DNA of 17,881 nt from JABWBJ01 sp035646395 (GTDB taxonomy: Bacteria; Gemmatimonadota; Gemmatimonadetes; Gemmatimonadales; Gemmatimonadaceae): NCBI GenBank assembly GCA_035646395.1, contig DASRPK010000333.1, positions 1-17,881 on the forward strand. The letters are read 5' to 3'. Within the stretch, counting starts at the first letter, position 1. Every line of letters starts with the position of its first letter. Shown piece by piece: positions 1-7,046 of the stretch. A program made the position numbers and the translations under genes. The notes below the pieces were generated by a model. It was not told where the DNA came from, did not search any database, and saw only the letters and a list, made by a program, of their open reading frames with translations.

Positions 1-27
1 GATGGGAGATGGGAGATGGGAGATGGG
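1..27. repeat. Tandem heptamer repeat (GATGGGA), four units
   Basis: Three full copies of GATGGGA plus a six-base fourth copy run from the first base to base 27 and stop exactly where the trmJ stop codon (28-30, minus strand) begins. The tract is therefore immediately downstream of trmJ. It is cut by the window edge, so an inverted partner, as seen for the other heptamer tracts in this window, may lie outside. What I see is the repeat; any terminator or mobile role is inference. Confidence 0.85.
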
Positions 28-828
28 TCAGGTCGGGTCAAGGGGATCACCGTGGGGTGGCGTGCTCACCGGCTCATTAGCCAGTCGGTTTTTCACACGG
101 TCGAGATTCTTCACGACCTCGATGGCCATTGCGCGCATCAATGACAGTTCGCGCGCATTCGGATCGGCGCGCGCTACCAGTGAACGCAACGATCGCAGGA
201 CGTGCTCGGGATAACGGGTCTTGAAGAAATCGATCGCGTGAAGCGCTGCCTCTGCATCGGCATGAAAGCGCTCGAGCTCGGCCGCCTCCGGCGGGGGAGC
301 ATCCTTGCGTGGCGGTTTACGGGCGCGCGTAGCGTCCCCGGCGGCAAGATGCAGCTCGTACAATGCAACCATGACGGCCTGGGCCAGGTTGAGCGACGCG
401 TATCTGGTGGTCGGGATCGTCACGTGCACGTGGGCGCGGTCGAGCGCCTCGTTAGGCAGCCCCTTGTCCTCGCGACCGAACACCAGCGCTACCGGCCCGT
501 CGCCGGTGGCGTCGAGCAGCCGATCCGCCACTTCCCGCGGAGTCGTGACCGCCCACCGGGCGGCGCGATGTCGAGCGGTGAAGGCGGCGACCAGCACGCA
601 ATCGGCCAGCGCTTCGTCGAGTGTCGCGAGCTCGCGCGCTTTTTCGAGGACGTCGCCGGTGTCGTGGGCAATGCCCTGGATGCGCCAGGCGTCGAGCGGG
701 ACGGCATTCACCAACCGCAAATCGCTCAGGCCCATGTTCTTCATGGCACGCACGACCGACGCGACGTTCACGAGATCCTGCGTCTCGAAGAGCACGATCC
801 GGATTCGTTCCAGGCGCGACTCAGCCAT
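28..828 (-). CDS. trmJ: tRNA (cytidine/uridine-2'-O-)-methyltransferase TrmJ, SPOUT family
   Basis: This 266-residue protein matches TrmJ/TrmH-group SPOUT methyltransferases, which 2'-O-methylate position 32 of the tRNA anticodon loop in the cytoplasm using S-adenosylmethionine. The SPOUT motifs are in order: the N-terminal IRIVLFET strand and NVASVVRAMKNMGL (residues 21-34), VALVFGREDKGL (113-124) and SLNLAQAV (145-152), the last two forming the knotted SAM site. The C-terminal region with FFKTRYPEHVLRSLRSLVARADP (201-223) is the extension typical of TrmJ; E. coli TrmJ is about 246 residues, so the length fits. The ATG at 826-828 lies inside the end of the upstream heparinase-like gene (8-nt overlap), so the two are probably translationally coupled. 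It is the last gene of a three-gene minus-strand operon, an odd place for a tRNA modification enzyme. The proline-rich last 15 residues look non-conserved. Confidence 0.93.
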   Translation of the reverse strand: MAESRLERIRIVLFETQDLVNVASVVRAMKNMGLSDLRLVNAVPLDAWRIQGIAHDTGDVLEKARELATLDEALADCVLVAAFTARHRAARWAVTTPREVADRLLDATGDGPVALVFGREDKGLPNEALDRAHVHVTIPTTRYASLNLAQAVMVALYELHLAAGDATRARKPPRKDAPPPEAAELERFHADAEAALHAIDFFKTRYPEHVLRSLRSLVARADPNARELSLMRAMAIEVVKNLDRVKNRLANEPVSTPPHGDPLDPT

Positions 829-3583
829 GCTGCACTACCATTGGAATCAATTGGTCCGTCTCCTGGCGATCACCACGAAGGTACGCCCATCCCGGCTCGC
901 GAGCACTCAGCACGAGTTGCCCACGGCGTCGTTCACGGCCACGCGGCATTTCATTCACGATGACGTCGAGCGAAAACATGGCGTCAGGCGGGCCGAGCGA
1001 TGCGCGCTGGATGCGGCTGAGAACCTGCCAGCTATCTGCTGTTTTTTTCCAGCTGACGGTCAATGGTACCAAAGGCGCGTCACCTCGTGCAGTCACGCGA
1101 ACACTGTCCGGCGCCTCGGGAACCAGCAGCCATGACGCGTATCGTGGAGTTCCGGTATCGTGACGGAACGCCAGGTGGAGTTGCATGCCGTCGCTGTTGA
1201 CGTCAGGGTGTTCATTGTCGAGCGGATTCTCGTCGCGGTGCTCCGCAAAGTACGGATCGCGTTTGCCAACGTTGACTTCGATCAGCAGTTCGTCAGGCGT
1301 CGAAGCAATGACGACGGACGCTGTCGGAACATCGGCGGCCCAGGCCGACTCGGTACGCCTGTAGTTGGATTCACCAAGCTCGAAACGAAGGCCCTGTTCC
1401 GCTGATGTCAGTTCGCCAACCGACGGGACGATGTGCTGCAGGAGCGGAACCACGAGGAACTGTCGCCTGAGCTGTTGTTGTCGTTTGATCGACTCAGTCA
1501 CTCGCGCGAGTGAACCCCGCCGGCGTCCGTCCAGTCTGACTTCACCCGCTGCCGATTGCACCTGGCAGGCATCGCCATGGAATCGATAGGTCGTCTGCGA
1601 GCCTGCAACGCGATACTGAATGGTATCGTCGCCGGGGCGCTCAACGCTGAAGGATCGGTTCGACGACCATAAGGATCGGTTCCACGACCATACAGAGACG
1701 ATGCGGCCGGACTTCCCCCGCATGCGGACCAGATAAAACGAGCGCGGAGCGCCACCCGGGGGGCCGGGAGCCACCGCCTTCCATAACTCGTTAGGTACTG
1801 GTTCTGACGGCATCGGTTCGAGGAGTATGGTCCCGACTACCACGTCGGATTCGATCACCTCACCGGTCGTAGGGGTCATTTGTGCATCGCGCACGAATTC
1901 AAAGCCATCCTCGAGTCCGGTGCCGCCCGTGAGTGCGCCGGGTTTCCAATCGTAACTGACGGGATCGCCCTCGATGTGAAACGGGAGATCGAACGTTATG
2001 TCGCGTTCCGATTCCCACTCCATGCGATCCACGATATGATCAGGACCCGCCACAACAGTCCGCCTGACGAGCACTCCCGGAGCAATTCGCGCCTCGGCGT
2101 CGACCCAGGCGAATTCGCCGCGCTCGTCCCATGCTCGCAGCGAGCCGGCGACCGGTTCCTGCGACTTTCCATTCACGAGGGGCGCGTTGTGCGCGAGGGT
2201 GCTGCGATACCAGTGGAGTGTTTTCTCGACGTACGATCCCGTGCCGACGTCCTCGAACACCCGGTCGTCGCCGAGTACGAGCCAGAGGTTCAGTCGATCG
2301 GGATGACCATGACTTCCTCCGGTGTGGCCGTAGTCGAGCGCGACGTAGGACCGTCCCCGGTCCCGACGGATCACCGCAAAACCCTGACCTTCCATGAGTG
2401 CTGAGCGAGGTGCGACGGGCGTGCCGGAAGGGAGTTCGGCCTGCGCAAACAGCAACGACTTCCAGCCAAGGTCGGCTCTCGTCAGACGGACGCCGGGCAC
2501 GTTGCGTTCGGCTTCGCCCGTCGAGCGCCAGCGGGCGGCGTCGCCGTCAGGTCCGCTGCGATAGAGAATGGCCAGGCCGGCAGCGATCTCGCTGGAATCC
2601 GGGCGACGCGCCATGGCAAGCTCGAGCGACTCCGAAAGGCGCCATTGACGCAGCGAGGCGCGATACTGGGAGTCGCGTCGGGCGGGAAAGGTGAAATCGG
2701 GGAGCGCGGTCCGGAGCGGTGCGACGAACCCGTCCTCGAAGCGGCGCAAGGACTCGTCAGGCAGCTGCACCGCGCCCTCCTCGGCGAGCCTGACGAGATA
2801 CCAGAGGCCACGGTGTGCGAACAGGTGATAATTCTCTCCTTCGTACCAGCTTCCATCACTGAGCAGGCCAGAGTCGAGAAAATGGCGTAGCCCTCCAGGA
2901 CCATGAATCGCGCGGTCGACGCCATCCGGCCGACCGAGCAATTTCGTCGCGGCGCCGAGTGCAGCGCTGTTCCATACCTGTCGATTGGAAAGCCCTTCAT
3001 TGAACTGGGCGATCAGTTCACTGGACGGCTGTGCGATGCGCTCGCGAAAGTGATCACCGGTGTGATTCGTGGCCCCGGCCTCGAGGATCGACACGGCGAC
3101 GGACAACTGCAGCAACCAGATCGATTCCAGGTAGGTGCTGAAGAACACCCGGCTCGGCCCCAGGACATTGTCCGCGTTAGGCCAGTTCGTGTACTGCTCA
3201 CCGAGCCGTCTCACGATAGCCTCGGCGAGCCGGACGTACCGGCCTCCGGTCAGTCGTCCGAGCGCTGCCGCGTGAATTGCCCGTTCGGAAAGCCAGAGCT
3301 GATAACCCATGATCCACCACCGATAGTGCTCTTCGGCGTCGAACGCCGCGCCGCACACGGGACAGCGGTGAAGGCGTGGGCTTTGGGGATCGAACTCGAG
3401 GAACGCTCCGTCGCGCTCGCACCGGCCGCCCCGTCGCGTCATGCGCGCCTTTTCGGCGGGAATGAAGAAGTCCTCGTCAGGCAGCAACCGGTCAAGGTCC
3501 GCCGCCAGGGAAGCCGTGAGGGGCGCGAGGGGGCCTGCGACATCCCGGGATCGCTGCTCGAACGATAAGCTCGAACCGATCAT
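821..3583 (-). CDS. Heparinase II/III-family polysaccharide lyase-like protein
   Basis: About 920 residues. The N-terminal half is helical, as in (alpha/alpha)-toroid polysaccharide lyases, with DGSWYEGENYHLFAHRG near 243-259. The central heparinase II/III domain carries DYGHTGGSHGHPDRLNLWL (417-435) and GTGSYVEKTLHWYRSTLAHN (447-466), both hallmarks of the family. Cys56 and the CPVCG motif at 74-78 suggest a small metal-binding knuckle before the toroid. The last ~200 residues (around 715-900, with VNSDGMQLHLAF) resemble a CBM9-like beta-sandwich. Known members cleave acidic polysaccharides by beta-elimination; the substrate here cannot be read from sequence. I chose the ATG at 3581-3583 because it overlaps the stop of the binding-protein gene as TGATG; the longer reading frame upstream overlaps that gene and adds no signal peptide. 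No export signal is visible, suggesting a cytosolic enzyme. A 21-bp tandem duplication lies at 1650-1691. Confidence 0.85.
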   Translation of the reverse strand: MIGSSLSFEQRSRDVAGPLAPLTASLAADLDRLLPDEDFFIPAEKARMTRRGGRCERDGAFLEFDPQSPRLHRCPVCGAAFDAEEHYRWWIMGYQLWLSERAIHAAALGRLTGGRYVRLAEAIVRRLGEQYTNWPNADNVLGPSRVFFSTYLESIWLLQLSVAVSILEAGATNHTGDHFRERIAQPSSELIAQFNEGLSNRQVWNSAALGAATKLLGRPDGVDRAIHGPGGLRHFLDSGLLSDGSWYEGENYHLFAHRGLWYLVRLAEEGAVQLPDESLRRFEDGFVAPLRTALPDFTFPARRDSQYRASLRQWRLSESLELAMARRPDSSEIAAGLAILYRSGPDGDAARWRSTGEAERNVPGVRLTRADLGWKSLLFAQAELPSGTPVAPRSALMEGQGFAVIRRDRGRSYVALDYGHTGGSHGHPDRLNLWLVLGDDRVFEDVGTGSYVEKTLHWYRSTLAHNAPLVNGKSQEPVAGSLRAWDERGEFAWVDAEARIAPGVLVRRTVVAGPDHIVDRMEWESERDITFDLPFHIEGDPVSYDWKPGALTGGTGLEDGFEFVRDAQMTPTTGEVIESDVVVGTILLEPMPSEPVPNELWKAVAPGPPGGAPRSFYLVRMRGKSGRIVSVWSWNRSLWSSNRSFSVERPGDDTIQYRVAGSQTTYRFHGDACQVQSAAGEVRLDGRRRGSLARVTESIKRQQQLRRQFLVVPLLQHIVPSVGELTSAEQGLRFELGESNYRRTESAWAADVPTASVVIASTPDELLIEVNVGKRDPYFAEHRDENPLDNEHPDVNSDGMQLHLAFRHDTGTPRYASWLLVPEAPDSVRVTARGDAPLVPLTVSWKKTADSWQVLSRIQRASLGPPDAMFSLDVIVNEMPRGRERRRGQLVLSAREPGWAYLRGDRQETDQLIPMVVQHG
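1650..1691. repeat. 21-bp tandem duplication inside the heparinase-like gene
   Basis: The 21 bases at 1650-1670 are repeated at 1671-1691 with a single difference (GTTCGACG versus GTTCCACG). In the minus-strand protein this gives two seven-residue units, read in the peptide WSWNRSLWSSNRSF. The reading frame is kept. The near identity of the copies suggests a recent slippage duplication; an effect on function is unknown. Confidence 0.85.
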
Positions 3584-5148
3584 CAAGGGGTGCCGGGTGA
3601 ATCGAGCCGCCATTGAACGAGCGTGGCCATTTCTCCTCGCAGGTCCATCCGCACCTGCTGCAGCCGGCGCGACAGTCCCTGCACGCCGCGAGCATGATAG
3701 ATCCACGACACCGGAACGTCAGTTGCCAGCGTTTCCTGGATGGACCTCCACGACGTCGCCAACGCCTCGTCGCTGCCCGCACTACTCACCAGACGGAAAA
3801 GCGAATCCAGTCCTGGCGTGTGGTACCCGGCGTAATCCAGCGCGCCTCCGGATAGCCTGCCGTCGAACATCGAAGCGAGGTGCGACAGGGAGAGATCGCC
3901 GCCGATTCCCGTGAACAGCGCATCGAACTGCTTCGGTGATTGTCGTGCCATGGCGAGGAAGGCACCCAACTCGAGCTGGCGGATATCAACGGTGATTCCA
4001 TGAGTGCGGAGGTCCGCCTGGATCAACTGCTCGATCGCGTTGTCGCCACTCCCCACCGAAAACAGCGTGAACCGAAGGCGCTCAGCACCTCGGGTGCGAG
4101 GCCCGTCGCCTGACGAGCGCCACCCGGCGGCGTCGAGCAATGAGTCAGCCCATGCGGGACCCGGTCGAGTGTGGCCGCGGACCCATGGATGCGACGAACT
4201 GACCGGTCCTTCGGCCGGAGACCCATATCCAGCCAGCGCGACGTCGATGATACGCTGCCTGTTGATGAGCGCGTCGACGGCCTGACGAACGCGTAGATCA
4301 TCGAACGGAGGACGCGCGCTGTTGAAGACGATCACGGTGGCGAACGAGACGGGATACCCTATCACGCGCAGCGCAGGATCGCGTTCCACGAGCCCGGCCA
4401 TCGTGGGAGAAATGCCAGCGACGTGCAGGTCACCACTCGTCAGGCCGGCAAACTTTGTCGTCGCTTCATCGACCACCGCGATGACCAGTAGCCGGATCTG
4501 TGCCGGCCCGCTGAGCGCGGATGGAAAGTCATCGACCCGCTCGAAGATCCAGCGGCGTCCCGGCTCGCGTCTGACGAATCGATACGGGCCGTTCCCTGTC
4601 GGCGCAGTCGCGAATGCCTGCGAGCGGAACGAGCTCCGCGGAACGTCCTTCAGGAGGTGCTCAGGGACGATCGGCAATTCGGCGAAGATGGGCAGGAGTC
4701 CTGGAGGCGGCGACCGAAATGTGAAAACCGCCGTCGAATCGTCGTGGACGGTGATCGAATCGATTGTTGCAAGGTCAGAAGCGCGTGGAAACCCCGTGGC
4801 CGGATCGCGCGCGGCATTGACCGTGAACGCGACGTCTCGAGCGGTTGTCGGTTTTCCGTCGTGCCATCGCAATGAGGGAAAGATGTGCATGGTCAATCGA
4901 CGCCGGTCGGTTGACCACTCCCATCGCCGGGCGAAGTACGGCTGTTGGGTGAGTGAGGAATCGAGCCGCGTCAGCGTGACGAACAACGCGTGTCGCTGGA
5001 CCTGTCGTGCGAGCGGATGAATCGTGACCAGCGGATTGGCTGACTCCAGGTCAGCGCCCGACGCGAACACGACGACATCGGACCCCGTAGCCGGTGCGCA
5101 TCCGAATACAAGGCACGCGGCAATCGTCCACCGGCGAGGCCGGTGCAA
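3583..5148 (-). CDS. ABC transporter substrate-binding lipoprotein, family 5 (Dpp/Opp type)
   Basis: About 521 residues from a TTG start at 5146-5148. That start gives a compact lipoprotein signal: HRPRR, then WTIAACLVFG, then Cys17. The mature part has the SBP_bac_5 layout: early PLVTIHPLARQV and TRLDSSL, then LRWHDGKPTTARDVAFTVNAARD, GNGPYRFVRREPG, and FNSARPPFDDLRVRQAVDALINR, all typical of oligopeptide-binding-protein relatives. Such proteins capture peptides, or in some bacteria oligosaccharides, for a two-permease ABC importer; the two permeases are encoded divergently next door. An in-frame ATG at 5212-5214, preceded by a GGGGTG that could be a weak ribosome site, would add 22 residues translated from the hairpin repeat at 5153-5195 and would overlap the permease start, so I prefer the TTG, with moderate confidence. 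Its stop overlaps the heparinase-like start (TGATG). Confidence 0.85.
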   Translation of the reverse strand: MHRPRRWTIAACLVFGCAPATGSDVVVFASGADLESANPLVTIHPLARQVQRHALFVTLTRLDSSLTQQPYFARRWEWSTDRRRLTMHIFPSLRWHDGKPTTARDVAFTVNAARDPATGFPRASDLATIDSITVHDDSTAVFTFRSPPPGLLPIFAELPIVPEHLLKDVPRSSFRSQAFATAPTGNGPYRFVRREPGRRWIFERVDDFPSALSGPAQIRLLVIAVVDEATTKFAGLTSGDLHVAGISPTMAGLVERDPALRVIGYPVSFATVIVFNSARPPFDDLRVRQAVDALINRQRIIDVALAGYGSPAEGPVSSSHPWVRGHTRPGPAWADSLLDAAGWRSSGDGPRTRGAERLRFTLFSVGSGDNAIEQLIQADLRTHGITVDIRQLELGAFLAMARQSPKQFDALFTGIGGDLSLSHLASMFDGRLSGGALDYAGYHTPGLDSLFRLVSSAGSDEALATSWRSIQETLATDVPVSWIYHARGVQGLSRRLQQVRMDLRGEMATLVQWRLDSPGTP

Positions 5149-5152
5149 TAAC

Positions 5153-5195
5153 GGGGTCAGAGCCCATTTGATGAGGCTAAATGGGGTCTGACCCC
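5153..5195. repeat. REP-like hairpin in divergent transporter spacer
   Basis: Left arm 5153-5169 (GGGGTCAGAGCCCATTT) and right arm 5179-5195 (AAATGGGGTCTGACCCC) pair over 17 bp with one mismatch and a 9-nt loop. The right arm contains the near-perfect palindrome GGGGTCTGACCCC. From memory, GGGGTCAGACCCC-type palindromes are dispersed in many environmental bacterial genomes; I could not check this. It occupies almost all of the gap between the binding-protein TTG start and the permease ATG, so any promoter for either gene lies in it or within the neighbouring coding sequence. Confidence 0.85.
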
Positions 5196-5199
5196 TTTT

Positions 5200-6204
5200 A
5201 TGCTGCCGCGCCATTATCACCCCGTGACCTACCTCGTTCGTCGCGGTCTCGCCGCGTTGGGACTGATCTGGCTGGTCCTCACGCTGACGTTTGTCCTCCT
5301 GCACGCTGCGCCCGGAGACGCGGCTGACCTGCTCGTTCCTCCCGATGCCTCGCCCGAAGTCGCCGCACAACTGCGGCAGGAACTCGGGCTGGACCGGCCG
5401 ATCACGCATCAATATGGAAGGTGGCTGGCCAACCTGCTGCGCGGCGACCTCGGCGAAAGTTTCCGCCGCCGCGAACCAGTGCGGGCGATGCTGGCTTCCG
5501 CCCTCCCCATTTCGATCTGGCTCGGCACGATGTCGCTGATGCTGACGTTCGTGGTCGGTGTTGCCATTGGAGCGTTGCAGGCATCGAAGCGGGATCAGTG
5601 GACCGACCGGCTTCTCACCGGCCTGACGACCGCCGTGTATGCGGCGCCGAGTTACTGGTTGGCGCTCACCGCGGTGGCGACGTTCACGTATGGCTTGTCG
5701 CGGATTGGCGCGCCGGTCTGGATGCGACTCCCAGCGTTCGGCGTCACCAGCCCCGCCTCTGACGCGTCGGGCTGGACGGTCCTGCCTGACCTGATCCGGC
5801 ATTCGATCCTCCCCATCGCGGTGCTGGCCGCGGTCGGGGCTGCGGGTATCGCTCGTTATGCACGCACGGCGGTGCTGGACCTGTCGCGGAGCGAGTGGGT
5901 GCGCACGGCGCGAGCGAAAGGCCTGACGCGCAGCCGCGTCTTGTTCCGGCACCTCCTGGCGAACGCCCTTCCGCCGCTGGTCGTGCTATTGATGCTTGCG
6001 CTGCCAGGCGTCGTCGCCGGGTCAGTGTTCGTCGAGTCGATTTTTGCCTGGCCCGGGATGGGGCGCGTGATGCTGGAAGCAATCAGCGCGCGTGACTATC
6101 CGGTCGTCATGGGGGCGACGGTGGTATACGCGGCCCTCGTCGTGCTGGCCAATGCGGCGTCGGACGTCCTCCTGCACGCGGTGGATCCGCGGCGGCGCGG
6201 ATGA
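5200..6204 (+). CDS. ABC transporter permease, DppB/OppB type
   Basis: 334 residues. An N-terminal membrane segment (about 13-35) ends in the LLHAAPGD motif typical of DppB/OppB, followed by the periplasmic part (LGLDRPITHQYGRWLANLLRGDLGESF, 62-88) and further membrane segments from about 100 onward. The cytoplasmic EAA loop that docks the ATPase is at about 232-256 (SEWVRTARAKGLTRSRVLFRHLLAN). It forms the inner-membrane channel with the next gene. The ATG at 5200 follows the hairpin repeat by four bases and has no clear ribosome site; GTG at 5224 gives an N-terminus (VTYLVRRGLAALG) closer to the family and is a real alternative. The stop overlaps the next start (ATGA). The substrate is not determinable from the permease alone. 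Confidence 0.92.
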   Translation: MLPRHYHPVTYLVRRGLAALGLIWLVLTLTFVLLHAAPGDAADLLVPPDASPEVAAQLRQELGLDRPITHQYGRWLANLLRGDLGESFRRREPVRAMLASALPISIWLGTMSLMLTFVVGVAIGALQASKRDQWTDRLLTGLTTAVYAAPSYWLALTAVATFTYGLSRIGAPVWMRLPAFGVTSPASDASGWTVLPDLIRHSILPIAVLAAVGAAGIARYARTAVLDLSRSEWVRTARAKGLTRSRVLFRHLLANALPPLVVLLMLALPGVVAGSVFVESIFAWPGMGRVMLEAISARDYPVVMGATVVYAALVVLANAASDVLLHAVDPRRRG

Positions 6205-7046
6205 CGAGAACGGAGCGCTGGGCCGGAGGACTGCTCGCCGCTATGGTGATCGGCGCGCTGGTGGTGCCCGCTGTCGCGCGCCAGGATCCGCTGGCCATCG
6301 ATGACGTGCTGTCCGCCCGGCTGGTCGGGCCGTTCTCGACCGATGATGCCGGGCGGTTCCACTTGTTAGGCACGGACCGTTTTGGCCGCGACCTGTTCGT
6401 CCGGATGATGCTGGCCGGTCGGCTGTCGCTTGCCATCGGCGTGGTGGGCTCGGCGATGGCGGGACTCATCGGCGTGTCGATCGGAGCCGCCGCCGGATGG
6501 TGGCGCGGGGCGTTCGACCGGCTGGCGATGTCGGCGTCGGATGCCATGCTCGCCATACCGCGCCTCATCCTGCTCCTCCTCTGCGCCGCGTTGTGGCGTC
6601 CCGGGACCACGACAGTGGTGGTCGTGCTGGCCGCCACCGGGTGGATGGGCGTGGCCCGGCTCATCCGCGCCGAGGTGATCGGTGCGCGGTCGCAGGCATG
6701 GGCCGACGCGGCGCAGGCCGTCGGGACCACACCGCTGCGGGTCCTGGTGCGACACGTGCTGCCTAACGCTCTCGGCCCCGCGATCGTAGCAACCACGCTC
6801 GGCGTCGGCAACGCGATCCTGCTCGAAAGCGGTCTGGCGTTCCTCGGGCTCGGCGTGCAGCCGCCGCAGCCGAGCTGGGGGAACATGATCGCGGGGGGCC
6901 GCGACCTCATCGTGACGGCACCCTGGGTCGCGATCGCCCCGGGCGTCGCCCTCATCCTCACGGTCCTGGGATGCACGCTTTTGGGCGACGCCTGGCGCGA
7001 CCGGCTCGCCGGCGAAGTCCCCACCACCCTGGCCGACCGCGCCTAA
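6201..7046 (+). CDS. ABC transporter permease, DppC/OppC type
   Basis: 281 residues, partner of the preceding permease. Family features in order: first membrane segment (about 9-26), HLLGTDRFGRDLFVRMMLAGRLSL (54-77), which matches the conserved HxLGTDxxGRDxxSRxxxGxRxSL signature, and the EAA loop at about 166-190 (QAWADAAQAVGTTPLRVLVRHVLPN). The C-terminal GLAFLGLGVQPPQPSWGNMI motif is also typical. Translation starts in the ATGA overlap with the upstream permease, so the two are coupled. The usual DppD/DppF ATPases do not follow: the next gene is convergent and overlaps by 4 nt. The importer must use ATPases encoded elsewhere, or these were lost. Confidence 0.92.
   Translation: MTRTERWAGGLLAAMVIGALVVPAVARQDPLAIDDVLSARLVGPFSTDDAGRFHLLGTDRFGRDLFVRMMLAGRLSLAIGVVGSAMAGLIGVSIGAAAGWWRGAFDRLAMSASDAMLAIPRLILLLLCAALWRPGTTTVVVVLAATGWMGVARLIRAEVIGARSQAWADAAQAVGTTPLRVLVRHVLPNALGPAIVATTLGVGNAILLESGLAFLGLGVQPPQPSWGNMIAGGRDLIVTAPWVAIAPGVALILTVLGCTLLGDAWRDRLAGEVPTTLADRA

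Noticed and set aside
1..27. Possible CRISPR array
   Set aside because: Units are 7 nt in direct tandem with no spacers, so it is a simple tandem repeat.
3584..3706. 41-codon extension of the heparinase-like frame
   Set aside because: It overlaps the end of the binding-protein gene; the TGATG junction gives a better start.
5215..5952. N-terminal extension of the binding-protein frame
   Set aside because: The frame stays open upstream but overlaps the permease gene on the other strand and encodes Arg/Gln-rich sequence before the lipoprotein signal.
6107..7027. 306-codon open frame on the minus strand
   Set aside because: It is antisense to the DppC-type permease and has low-complexity Arg/Ser/Ala composition.
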